In this document: one piece after another, positions 8,296-16,343 of the stretch
Numbering within the stretch: the stretch's first letter is position 1
Layout of the letters: each line of letters begins with the position of its first letter
NCBI GenBank assembly: GCA_027306585.1
Contig: DAHUZJ010000076.1
Span: forward strand, 1 to 48,187
Length of the DNA stretch: 48,187 nucleotides
Reading direction: 5' to 3'
Source of the DNA: Acidimicrobiaceae bacterium
GTDB taxonomy: Bacteria > Actinomycetota > Acidimicrobiia > Acidimicrobiales > RAAP-2
Program-made: the position numbers and the translations under genes
The notes under the pieces: generated by a model
The model's input: only the letters and a program-made list of their open reading frames with translations
Databases searched by the model: none
Told to the model about the DNA's origin: nothing

Positions 8296-9420
8296 ATGAT
8301 GGACTTCGAGCTGCCGCCCGACGACGACCCGCGCCGGGTGGCGGTGCGGGCGTGGCTGGCGGAGCACCCGGCACCGAGCGGGCGCACGCTGGCCGAGGCG
8401 GGGTACGTGGCGCCGCACTGGCCGCCACCGTGGGGTCTCGGTGCCGACCCGGTCCACCAGCTGGTGATCGACGAGGAGCTGGCCCAGGCCGGTGTCCGGC
8501 GGCCGTTCAACCCCATCGGCATCGGGTGGGCCGGCCCGACGCTGCTGCACGCCGGCACGGCGGCCCAGCGCGACCGCTACCTCTTCCCGCTGCTGGCGGG
8601 CGAGGAGCTGTGGTGCCAGCTGTTCTCCGAGCCCGGCGCCGGCTCGGACCTGGCGTCGCTCACGACCCGGGCGGTGCGCGACGGCGACGAGTACGTCGTC
8701 AGCGGCCAGAAGGTGTGGACGTCGATCGCCCAGTGGGCACGCTTCGGCATCCTGCTCGCCCGCACCGACCCCGAGGCAACGCGGCACCGCGGCCTCTCGT
8801 ACTTCGTCTGCCCGATGGACGCCCCCGGCGTCGAGGTCCGGCCGATCGTCGACATGACCGGCGCGTCGCTGTTCAGCGAGGTGTTCCTCGCCGACGTCCG
8901 CCTCCCCGCCGACCACCTGGTGGGCGAGGAGCACGGCGGATGGGAGCTGGCCCGAGTCACCCTGGCCAACGAGCGGGTCTCGCTCTCCTCCGCCGGGGCC
9001 CTGTGGGGCAGGGGCCCGACGGCAGGCGACCTGCTCGACGTGGTCCGGAAGGCAGGCGGGGTGACCGACCCGCTGCTGCGCCAACAGCTCGTTCGGCTCT
9101 GGTCCGAGGCCGAGGTCCTGCGCCTGCTCCGCCTGCGGACCGTGACTGCCCACATCCTGGGTGAGCCACCAGGGCCGGAGGCCTCGGTGCGAAAGGCGCT
9201 GGCCGACGCGCACGGCCAGCACGTGATGGGCCTCGCCCGGGACCTGGCCGGGACGGCCGGTGTCCTGGCCGACGCCGGGCCCTGCGGGTCGCCGGGCGGC
9301 GAGTGGGCCGGCGGGTTCGTCTTCTCCCCGGCGCTCACCATCGGCGGGGGGACCGCCGAGGTGCAGCGCAACATCATCGCCGAGCGGGTGCTGGGCCTCC
9401 CGCGGGACCCCCTCGGATAG
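8296..9420 (+). CDS. Acyl-CoA dehydrogenase family protein
   Basis: FAD enzyme that makes a double bond in an acyl-CoA thioester; 374 aa, the usual size. Motifs visible are CQLFSEPGAGSDLASL (FAD/substrate loop), GQKVWTSIAQWA, a middle beta domain and the C-terminal TIGGGTAEVQRNIIAERVLGLPRDP that closes the FAD site. ATG 8296 and ATG 8299 are adjacent; GAGGG at 8286-8290 favours either. It directly follows the decayed monooxygenase, so it may have been part of a steroid- or ring-degrading cluster. Its own substrate is unknown. Confidence 0.92.
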   Translation: MMDFELPPDDDPRRVAVRAWLAEHPAPSGRTLAEAGYVAPHWPPPWGLGADPVHQLVIDEELAQAGVRRPFNPIGIGWAGPTLLHAGTAAQRDRYLFPLLAGEELWCQLFSEPGAGSDLASLTTRAVRDGDEYVVSGQKVWTSIAQWARFGILLARTDPEATRHRGLSYFVCPMDAPGVEVRPIVDMTGASLFSEVFLADVRLPADHLVGEEHGGWELARVTLANERVSLSSAGALWGRGPTAGDLLDVVRKAGGVTDPLLRQQLVRLWSEAEVLRLLRLRTVTAHILGEPPGPEASVRKALADAHGQHVMGLARDLAGTAGVLADAGPCGSPGGEWAGGFVFSPALTIGGGTAEVQRNIIAERVLGLPRDPLG

Positions 9421-9647
9421 CGTCGGCCCCGGGGCCCGGGCCCCGGCCGGCCGAAGGGCGTCAAGTGGCGCCAGGCGACAGGCCGGCCTCATCACGCTCC
9501 CCGCATGGGCGGGCTGCCCCCTCCTGCACGGCACGGCCGCCGTTACCGCCTTCAGTCAGCTCGACCAGGGCGGCGCCCAACGGGAAGGTCGACCACCGCC
9601 GGCTTCCGGCAGGAGCGGCCCGGCTCGCGGCGGGCCGGGCCGGGCCG

Positions 9648-10163
9648 CTAGCCGACCTTGGCCGATGTGGCCTGCAGCCCGGTGAAGACGGCCACTACCT
9701 CGTCGAAGTCGGGGATCACGGCTGCGTCGTCGGTCGACCAGCGGTAACGGACCACGCCGTCACCGCCGACGACGAAGAGCGAGCGCTTGGCCAGCCCGGT
9801 GTGTCCCTTCCAGGCGTCGTAGCGGACGCCGTAGGCCCCGCACACGTTGCGGTCCCAGTCCGAGAGGAGCGGGAAGTCGATGCCCAGCGCCCGCTCGAAG
9901 GCCTGCTGGGAGAACGTGGCGGTGACCGCGATGCCGAGCACTTGGCCACCCGACGCGCTGATCTCCGGGACGCGCTGCCCCAACTGGGACAGTTCGTTCG
10001 TTCATATGGAGCCGAAGTCGAAGACGTAGAAAGCGAGCAGCGCCGGTCCGGACGCCAGCGTCTCGCGCAAGTTCACCTCGTGGTCGAAGGTGTGGCGCAA
10101 GGTGAAGTCCGGCGCCGTCTCCCCCATGGCCGGCCCGGGCCCAGGCCCGTGTAACGTCCCCAT
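9648..10163 (-). CDS. AhpE-like peroxiredoxin, candidate selenoprotein (TGA at the peroxidatic position)
   Basis: One peroxiredoxin of 171 aa read through a TGA at 10004-10002 (residue 54). Before it: GETAPDFTLRHTFDHEV and LLAFYVFDFGSI. After it, in the same frame: TNELSQLGQRVPEIS, VLGIAVTATFSQQAF, FPLLSDWDRNVCGAYGV and KRSLFVVGGDGVVRYRW. The TGA falls exactly on the peroxidatic Cys of the family (TGIC-QGELDQL in AhpE, PVC-TNEL in relatives). The following UGA-proximal hairpin fits a bacterial SECIS. ATG 10163 is chosen for its GGGGAG site; ATG 10127 is the alternative. It would reduce peroxides in the cytosol. It lies 37 nt after the crotonase-like gene on the same strand. A pseudogene with a single Cys-to-stop change is the alternative. 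Confidence 0.75.
9975..9992 (-). promoter_or_regulatory. Putative bacterial SECIS hairpin after the in-frame TGA
   Basis: On the coding strand, nine nucleotides after the TGA, CTGTCCC-AGTT-GGGGCAG forms a 7-bp stem (one U-G pair) closed by the tetraloop AGUU. Counting the U of UGA as 1, the loop is at 20-23 with G at 21. Bacterial SECIS elements have a stem-loop at this distance and a G in the first two loop positions (GU at 23-24 in E. coli fdhF). The hairpin lies wholly within codons 58-63 of the peroxiredoxin. Confidence 0.65.
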
Positions 10164-10200
10164 TCTCGACTGCTCCCCTCTGGCTACTTTCTCTGGCGCC

Positions 10201-10938
10201 CTAATTCTCGATGGCGCGGCCCGCCAGCCGCAGCGAGCCCAACACCAGGCGCTCGACCGCCAACCGGTCGACACTCGCCTGGTCGAGCGCCGCGGTCTCG
10301 GCGAGGAACGCCCGGATCTCGAGGTGAGCGCGGTGGGGGTGGGCGAGGAGTGCCTCTATCTGGGACGCCACCTCCTCACCCAGGGAGACGACGCTGCCCG
10401 CCACCCTGGTCACCAGCCCCAGCAGGGCGGCCTCGGCGCCGTCGACCTTCGCTCCGGTGGCGGTGAGCCGAAATGCCTGTTGCCGGCCGACCAGGCCGGG
10501 GAGCCAGGCGAGCACGACCGCCGGGGCCAGCCCCGCCTCGATCTCGGGGAACCAGAACCGCGCCCCGGGTGCGGCCACGGAGACGTCGCTCAGCGCCGCC
10601 AGGCTCACACCGAACCCGGCAGCATCCCCCGCCACCTCGGCCACCGTCACGAGCTGGCCGTCGGCCAGGGCCCGGTTGAGCCCGACGAGGGTTGCCGCCT
10701 GGTGCCGCAGGACGTCGATGTCGGTGCCGCCGCGGTCCCGCCCGAGGCAGAACGACGGCCCGGACGCCTGCAGGTGGAGGATCTCGCAGCCTTCCGGCGG
10801 CCGGCGAAGGAGCGCGATGAGCGTCTCGCACATGGCCATGGACATGAGGTTGTCGTCGCCCCGGTCGATGGTGGCGCGCAGGACGCGGCCCCCGTGGTCC
10901 AGGGTGAGCTCGAGGCCGTCGACGGTCGGAAGGGCCAT
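10201..10938 (-). CDS. Crotonase-fold (enoyl-CoA hydratase/isomerase-like) protein
   Basis: 245 aa, crotonase superfamily. The oxyanion-hole region reads SFCLGRDRGGTD and the second half VAGDAAGFGVSLAALSDV, then FWFPEIEAGLAPAVV. The Glu in FPEIEAGL is kept, but the first catalytic Glu of hydratases (GGGxE) is replaced in GFGVSLA, so simple hydration is doubtful. ATG 10938 shares a base with the stop of the aldehyde dehydrogenase (TGATG), so the two are translationally coupled. The true reaction is unknown. Confidence 0.8.
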   Translation of the reverse strand: MALPTVDGLELTLDHGGRVLRATIDRGDDNLMSMAMCETLIALLRRPPEGCEILHLQASGPSFCLGRDRGGTDIDVLRHQAATLVGLNRALADGQLVTVAEVAGDAAGFGVSLAALSDVSVAAPGARFWFPEIEAGLAPAVVLAWLPGLVGRQQAFRLTATGAKVDGAEAALLGLVTRVAGSVVSLGEEVASQIEALLAHPHRAHLEIRAFLAETAALDQASVDRLAVERLVLGSLRLAGRAIEN

Positions 10939-12452
10939 CAGTTCAGCCGCTCGTTGTCGCCGCCGTACCAGTTGACCCCCTCCGCCGCCAGGCGGACGGT
11001 CACGGAGCGCACCTCGGTGAAGTCGTGGAACGACTCCCAGCCGCCCTCTCGTCCGAGCCCGCTGTCGCGCACCCCGCCCCACGGGGACGCCGGGTCGAGA
11101 CGATGGTGGTCGTTGACCCACACCATCCCGTGGGTGAGGCGCTGGGCCACCCGATGGGCCCGGGCCACGTCTCGCGTCCAGATCGCCGAACCGAGGCCGT
11201 AGGGCGAGTCGTTGGCCATGGCGATGGCTTCGTCCTCGGTGTCGAAGGGGACCACCACCAGGACCGGACCGAAGATCTCCTCCCGTGCCACCCGCATCTG
11301 GTTGGTCACGCCGACGAGCACCGTCGGCTCCACGAAAAAGCCACCCTCGAGCCCCTCGACGGCCGCGGCGTGGCCGCCGGTGGCGACGGTCGCCCCCTCC
11401 TCCTGTCCGATGCGGACATAGTCGAGGACACGGTCTCGGGCCCGGGCGGAGATCACTGGGCCGAGGTCGGTCTCGGGTGAGGCCGGATCCCCGATCCGGA
11501 GCGCCCTGGCTTGTTCGACCAGACCTTCGACGAAGTCGTCGTGGATGTCGCGGTGGACCAGGAACCGGGTCCCGGCGATGCACGTCTGCCCGGCGGCCAC
11601 GAAGCCAGCGAAGGCCGCCCCGCGCACGGCGTCGGTCAGGCCAGCGTCGGGGAAGACGAGCACGGGTGACTTGCCGCCCAGCTCAACGGTGGCCTTGGCA
11701 AAGTGGGCCGCCGCCGCCGTGGCCACCGCCCGCCCGGCTTCCGTACCGCCGGTGAACGTGACCTTCTTCACGTCGGGGTGCTCGGCCAGGGCGGCGCCGG
11801 CCACAGCCCCCGCCCCGACGATCACGTTGAGCACCCCCGGGGGGAACCCGGCCTCAGCAGCGACGTCGCCGAGCAGAAGCGTGGTGAGGGGGGTCTGCTC
11901 GGAGGGCTTGAGCACCACCGAGTTGCCGGTGGCCAGGGCCGGCGCCAGGCTCTTCGATCCGATCATCAGCGGGTGGTTGAAGGACGAGAGGATGGCCACC
12001 ACGCCCAGCGGGAACCTCGTCGTGTACGAGTGGTAGGGGCCGCCGAGGGGGATGACGTCGCTCCGGTCGGCCACGAGCAAGGCGGCGTTGTAGCGATACC
12101 ACTCGGGGACGCGCGAGACCTGGGCCCGGGTCTCGCGGATGGGCCGGCCGTTGTTGACACTCTCGAGGGCGTACAGGTCTTCCAGGCGACGTTCGATCCC
12201 GTCGGCGAAGCGGTGCAACACCTTGGCCCGCTCGCGCGGGGGCATCTCCCGCCACACGCCCTCCTCGAAAGCTTGGCGGGCGGCGGCCACCGCGGTGTCA
12301 ACGTCCTCCCGCTCGGCGCACGCCACCTCGGCGATGGCCTGGCCGGTGGCCGGGTTGAGGACAGGGAGGGTTCCACCGGCGGCGGCCGGCACCTCCCGTC
12401 CACCGATCAGCAAGCCGCGCCGCACCAGCGATCGGCTCTCCAACGTCGTCAC
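10938..12452 (-). CDS. Aldehyde dehydrogenase, NAD(P)-dependent
   Basis: Oxidises an aldehyde to the acid in the cytosol. 504 aa, the standard length, with VLKPSEQTPLTTL, FTGGTEAGRAVATAA (cofactor binding), the general base in VELGGKSPVLVF and the catalytic Cys in AGQTCIAGTRF. GTG 12452 is preferred because GGGGAGG lies 6 nt before it; an earlier GTG at 12482 extends the frame but has no such site. It is the first gene of a minus-strand run with the crotonase-like and peroxiredoxin genes. The substrate is not evident. Confidence 0.93.
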   Translation of the reverse strand: MTTLESRSLVRRGLLIGGREVPAAAGGTLPVLNPATGQAIAEVACAEREDVDTAVAAARQAFEEGVWREMPPRERAKVLHRFADGIERRLEDLYALESVNNGRPIRETRAQVSRVPEWYRYNAALLVADRSDVIPLGGPYHSYTTRFPLGVVAILSSFNHPLMIGSKSLAPALATGNSVVLKPSEQTPLTTLLLGDVAAEAGFPPGVLNVIVGAGAVAGAALAEHPDVKKVTFTGGTEAGRAVATAAAAHFAKATVELGGKSPVLVFPDAGLTDAVRGAAFAGFVAAGQTCIAGTRFLVHRDIHDDFVEGLVEQARALRIGDPASPETDLGPVISARARDRVLDYVRIGQEEGATVATGGHAAAVEGLEGGFFVEPTVLVGVTNQMRVAREEIFGPVLVVVPFDTEDEAIAMANDSPYGLGSAIWTRDVARAHRVAQRLTHGMVWVNDHHRLDPASPWGGVRDSGLGREGGWESFHDFTEVRSVTVRLAAEGVNWYGGDNERLN

Positions 12453-12663
12453 GTGCACCCTCCCCAGGGTTGTGGACGGCACCCGGCCGCGCCGTCGGGC
12501 CAGCGGCCAACGTGGCGAGCCGGCGGCGCGGGTCGTGCGGTGCCCCTTGCGGGATCGACCCTAGCCGGGTCACACCTCCCTCGTGAGGAGGAAGCACTCC
12601 CCTCCGGGGGCCCGGTGCGACAGTGCGCCAGCACCGGTGGCCGGGCCAGGGTAGAGATGGGGG

Positions 12664-13062
12664 ATGGACTTTGCCACCGAGGACCGCATGCAGGGTGACA
12701 TGCCGGAGAGCTTCGCCCCCCACTTCCAGGGGACGGCGCGCTTCCAGTTCTTCGAGAGCCCGTTCGCACCGGAAGGGCCCGGAGTCGGCGCCGTGCACTT
12801 CGAGGCGGGCGCCCGCACCCGACCCCACGTCCACCACGGCGGCCAGGTGCTCTACGTGACGCATGGCGAAGGCATCGTGGCGGACCGTTCCGGGCGGCGG
12901 ATCGTCCGGCCTGGCGACGTCATCACGGTGGCGCGCGACGAATGGCACTGGCACGGCGCCACGCCCCACTCGCCGATGTCCCACGTGATCGTCCAGCTGC
13001 GTGAGTCGGACGACGTCTCATGGGACGTCGACCAGGGGGACTGGTCCCAGGACTACGACTGA
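12664..13062 (+). CDS. Cupin-domain protein
   Basis: 132 aa single-domain cupin with motif 1 HFEAGARTRPHVHHGGQVLYVTHGEG shown by RTRPHVHHGGQ and motif 2 GDVITVARDEWHWHGATP. The two His of motif 1 and the later Glu/His could bind a metal. These proteins often act as small isomerases, dioxygenases or sensors. It resembles the AraC-free, carboxymuconolactone-linked cupins, but no substrate is indicated. It is divergent from the aldehyde dehydrogenase gene. Confidence 0.85.
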   Translation: MDFATEDRMQGDMPESFAPHFQGTARFQFFESPFAPEGPGVGAVHFEAGARTRPHVHHGGQVLYVTHGEGIVADRSGRRIVRPGDVITVARDEWHWHGATPHSPMSHVIVQLRESDDVSWDVDQGDWSQDYD

Positions 13063-13105
13063 CGACTGGCAGGATCCGCCCCGGCCCACCGGCGGGGCGG
13101 CGCCG

Positions 13106-13609
13106 TCAGGAGAGCGTTGCCGGGTCGAGCGGCAGGCCCGGGGCGGGCCCCATGCACCACGGGCCACCCCGCTTCCGCCAGTTGGCGACCGTGAGGAACC
13201 AGCGCGGGTCGGCTCGGAGGGCGAGTAGGAGGTTGGTCCAGACATCGTCCTCGGGCAGGTCGTCCAGCTGGGTGGGCACGACGCACAACTCGAACTCGCC
13301 GGGCACCGTCTTGGGCCAGTAGGGCATCGCGTGGAGCCGGCCGAGCTCGATCGTGCCGTACTCGGTCTCGACCCGGAACCGGCGGCGCTCCTGCCAGTCG
13401 GCGCGCTGCTCCTCGCCGAGGAGCGAGGTCAACAGCTCCCCCGCCCGCTCGCCGGCCTGGCCGACGGTTTGGCGCCGGCGGGCGAGCGCCGAGCGGGTTC
13501 GGGGGCGGCGCGCCACGTGGAAGACGACCGTCCGCCCCGCCAACGGCCCGTCGACGTAGCGGACCCGCCGGCGTCCGTCGGTCAGCTCTTCGAGCACCTC
13601 GTACCGCAT
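13106..13609 (-). CDS. Unrecognised conserved-looking protein (167 aa)
   Basis: Not recognised. It starts MRYEVLEELTDGRRRVRYVDGPLAGRTVVF, with a basic middle (RRPRTRSALARRRQTV). It ends with Trp-rich segments (MPYWPKTVPGEFELCVV, WFLTVANWRKRGGPWCMGP). There is no signal peptide or membrane segment. ATG 13609 is used; GTG 13621 is possible. It follows the 76-aa gene at 13856 by 16 nt on the same strand, so the two are probably cotranscribed and may act together. Confidence 0.65.
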   Translation of the reverse strand: MRYEVLEELTDGRRRVRYVDGPLAGRTVVFHVARRPRTRSALARRRQTVGQAGERAGELLTSLLGEEQRADWQERRRFRVETEYGTIELGRLHAMPYWPKTVPGEFELCVVPTQLDDLPEDDVWTNLLLALRADPRWFLTVANWRKRGGPWCMGPAPGLPLDPATLS

Positions 13610-13625
13610 GCGGGAGCGCACGACC

Positions 13626-13856
13626 TCACCCCCCGGCGACGGGTCGGACCCAGAGGATCTCCTCGGCCGACGGGTCGAAGGCCCAGATCCGCTCCGCCGC
13701 GGAAGCGGGCCCCGCTGCCGGACGAGCGAAGGCCAACTGCCGCCCGGCGAGGAGGCGGTCGAAGATGGCCTGCGCCCGGTCGACGCTCGCGGCGTCCCCG
13801 GACTTCCATGCGACCCTGCTGTCGCCGGTCCGATCGATCACCCGCATGACGCCCAC
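13626..13856 (-). CDS. Unrecognised small protein (76 aa)
   Basis: Not recognised. GTG 13856 lies 7 nt after a strong GGAGGAGG site; ATG 13847 is an alternative. The sequence MRVIDRTGDSRVAWKSGD, then an amphipathic stretch (VDRAQAIFDRLLAGRQLAFA) and IWAFDPSAEEILWVRPVAGG, suggests a small alpha/beta fold. First gene of a two-gene unit with the 167-aa protein downstream. Confidence 0.6.
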   Translation of the reverse strand: MGVMRVIDRTGDSRVAWKSGDAASVDRAQAIFDRLLAGRQLAFARPAAGPASAAERIWAFDPSAEEILWVRPVAGG

Positions 13857-14020
13857 GACGGCACCTCCTCCTCGCTCCTCGGGCCCGGCGGGCCCGCTCT
13901 GCGCTGACGGCCGCAGCGTACGGAGGGGGTGTCACATGTCCCGCGAGGGACGGCGACCGAGGGGAGGGGGACCGGCGGAGGGGGTCTGACGGTCCGGCCC
14001 CTCCCCTCGGTCGGCGACCC

Positions 14021-14359
14021 TCAGATCAGCTCGAGCTCCCTTGCGTACTCGGTCATGAAGCGCTGCGCCCCGTTGCCGGTCTCGGCCAGGTTCCACTGCC
14101 AGTCCTGTAGCAGCAGCATGCCCTTCTCGAGCAACCGCCTCGACTCGTCGCCCTCGATGAGATCTTCGAGCACGCGTCGCTGGCCCTTCACGACCCACAT
14201 CCCGGTGCCCGTCGGGAAGAAGTACCACTCGGGTGCACTGCACTTTCCCTCAGCCGCCAGCTTGCCCCAATAGCCGTCGGCTTCGGCCGCCAATTGGAGG
14301 GCGTGCTTCTCCCGACCCGGGAACGGCACTTTCCACGTGATGATGAAGGCACAATCCAC
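14021..14359 (-). CDS. Unrecognised small cytosolic protein (112 aa)
   Basis: Not recognised. GTG 14359 follows GGGGAGG at good spacing. The product begins VDCAFIITWKVPFPGREKHALQLAAEAD, has a central WYFFPTGTGMWVVKG strand pair and a helical end (LLEKGMLLLQDWQWNLAETGNG). The layout suggests a dimeric alpha/beta barrel-like (ABM/EthD-type) or similar small fold, but this is only an impression. It is isolated, with no operon partner. Confidence 0.6.
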   Translation of the reverse strand: MDCAFIITWKVPFPGREKHALQLAAEADGYWGKLAAEGKCSAPEWYFFPTGTGMWVVKGQRRVLEDLIEGDESRRLLEKGMLLLQDWQWNLAETGNGAQRFMTEYARELELI

Positions 14360-14693
14360 GCTGAGGACCTCCCCGCATGAAGAGGGCGAGCCACCCAACG
14401 AGGCGGGCGACGCCCTGTGGCTCCTGTGCGCGCCAGCGCAGCCCCGCCGACGCACCGGGTCGCTCGGCCCGGCAATTGGGCAGCGTGCGCTCTCCGCCGT
14501 CCGACGGGAAGGGCCGAAGGTCGATTACCCACCGGTAGGGACGAGACCCCAAGTGGGCAGCCGTCGCCGGAGCAGCACACCGGAGCGGCCCGCCGGGGTG
14601 GCTGCGCGGTCCCCGTCGTCGTCACACCCCGGGGGTAGGGTCGGTCGGAGTTCGGGTTCGACGGGAGGACGGCGTGCCGAGGAACGACAACCG
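14360..14693. other. Intergenic region between divergent genes
   Basis: 334 nt between the 112-aa gene (minus) and the DNA methyltransferase gene (plus). No open frame here looks coding. It should hold both promoters, but no box is clear enough to name. No repeat or terminator is seen. Confidence 0.5.
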
Positions 14694-16205
14694 ATGACCC
14701 CCGCCCAGCCTCTCCGCCGGCGGGTCCGCCGGCCAACCACCACCTCGGCCTTCGGCGTGGGACGGCGGGAGGGCCACGACGCCAGCGACTTCTACCGCCG
14801 TTTCGCCGCCCCGGTGGTCAGCGACGACGACGGGGTCTGCCACCCAGCCGACCGCCGCGGTGTCGACCAGATCTTCCTCGGGGACATCCGGAACCGGCCG
14901 GACTCGCCGGCACCCTCATCGGTGGCCCTGGTCGTGACCTCGCCGCCCTACTACTCGGGCAAGGAGTACGAGACCGCCATCGGTGAAGGCCACGTCCCCG
15001 CCAGCTACACGGACTACTTGGCCATGTTGACGGGGGTGTTCGGCGCCTGCGTCGACGCCCTGGAGCCAGGCGGCCGTATCGCCGTCAACGTGGCCAACCT
15101 CGGCCGCAAGCCCTATCGCAGCCTGTCGGCCGACGTCATCCGGATCCTGGAAGAGGACCTGGGGCTCTTGCTCCGGGGCGAGGTCGTCTGGCGGAAGGCC
15201 AAGGGGGCGGCCGGCAATTGCGCTTGGGGCACCTACCAGCGGCCCGGCGACCCGGTCCTGCGCGACCTGACCGAGCGAGTGGTGATCGCCTCGAAGGGCC
15301 GGTTCGACCGGGCGCTCCCACCCGCCGTACGCGCTGCGAAGGGCTACCCGTCGGAGGCCACCATCTTCCGGGACGAGTTCCTCGAGGCGACGGTCGACGT
15401 GTGGGAGCTGCCACCCGAGAGCGCCACCCGTGTGGGCCATCCGGCGCCCTTCCCCGTCGAGCTCCCCCAGCGCCTGATCGACCTCTACACGTACCGAGGG
15501 GACCTGGTGCTCGACCCGTTCATGGGCTCCGGGACGACCGCCGTTGCGGCCGTGCGAACCGAGCGGCACTTCGTCGGCTACGAGACCGACGCCCAGTACC
15601 TCGAGAAGGCGACGACCCGTATCGCAGGAGAACGCCAGCGCCTCGCGGACGACGCCAGCCGCGGCACCGGCGCCGTCCGCCCGGGGCTGGCGGCCGTCCG
15701 CACCCCGGCGGACCCCGACGAGCACTTCCACTCCCGCGGGCTGCGCGAGGGGCGTCGGGCCCGGGAGCTCGCCAAATGGGCGGTCGACGACGCCGGGTTC
15801 ACCGTCACGGCGGAGAACGTGCGCCTCGAGGCCGGGGCCGAGGTCAGCATGGTCGCCGTCGACGCCGGCGGCCGGGAGTGGCTCTTCGACGTGTGCGGCA
15901 GCTTCTCCTCCGCGCCGTCCGGTCTCCACCGCAGCGACACCCTGTGGCGAGCGGTGGGGAAGGCGACCGTCGTGGCGCAGCTTCGCCCCGGGGCTCGCTT
16001 CGTGCTGCTGGCCACTGACGTGCCGGCGGCGAACAGCACCGGCGGCCGGGCGCTGCGGGCCGTGACGGGGCGCTCGAAAGGCAAGCCCGTCTATGCAGTC
16101 GTCGACCTACGGGACCCCGATGGCCTCGTGCGCCTCGGGCGCCTTGCACGGCTCGGGGTGCGCGGCAAGTCCAGCGGCGCCGCGCCGGGCCGGCGGGTGC
16201 GCTGA
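14694..16205 (+). CDS. Orphan DNA methyltransferase (beta class) with extra C-terminal domain
   Basis: SAM-dependent methylation of DNA at adenine-N6 or cytosine-N4. Catalytic motif IV TSPPYY is near residue 83. The SAM-binding motif I LDPFMGSGTTAVAA is near 273, in the beta-class order (IV before I). TSPPY favours N4-cytosine. Residues about 340-503 form an added domain (EDEHF-like start HFHSRGLREG, EVSMVAVDAGGREWLFDVC, PVYAVVDLRD) that could be a degenerate PD-(D/E)xK nuclease fold or a target-recognition part. ATG 14694 is chosen because AFGVGRREGHDASDFYRRF looks like a true N-terminus. No restriction or specificity gene is adjacent. Confidence 0.85.
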   Translation: MTPAQPLRRRVRRPTTTSAFGVGRREGHDASDFYRRFAAPVVSDDDGVCHPADRRGVDQIFLGDIRNRPDSPAPSSVALVVTSPPYYSGKEYETAIGEGHVPASYTDYLAMLTGVFGACVDALEPGGRIAVNVANLGRKPYRSLSADVIRILEEDLGLLLRGEVVWRKAKGAAGNCAWGTYQRPGDPVLRDLTERVVIASKGRFDRALPPAVRAAKGYPSEATIFRDEFLEATVDVWELPPESATRVGHPAPFPVELPQRLIDLYTYRGDLVLDPFMGSGTTAVAAVRTERHFVGYETDAQYLEKATTRIAGERQRLADDASRGTGAVRPGLAAVRTPADPDEHFHSRGLREGRRARELAKWAVDDAGFTVTAENVRLEAGAEVSMVAVDAGGREWLFDVCGSFSSAPSGLHRSDTLWRAVGKATVVAQLRPGARFVLLATDVPAANSTGGRALRAVTGRSKGKPVYAVVDLRDPDGLVRLGRLARLGVRGKSSGAAPGRRVR

Positions 16206-16343
16206 GCCGGCCTTCACCGGGTCCTGGCGCTCAGGCCGGGCGCACCGCCTCGGCCCGGAGGCCGGCACGGGCGCCCGCGAGGCCGCCGAGCCCGATCTCG
16301 TTCCAGCCGTCGGTCCTGGTGGCACCACCGCGTGCCTCCACCG

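Noticed and set aside
14694-16205. Restriction-modification system
   Set aside because: No restriction or specificity gene is adjacent; only the methyltransferase with its own extra domain is present.
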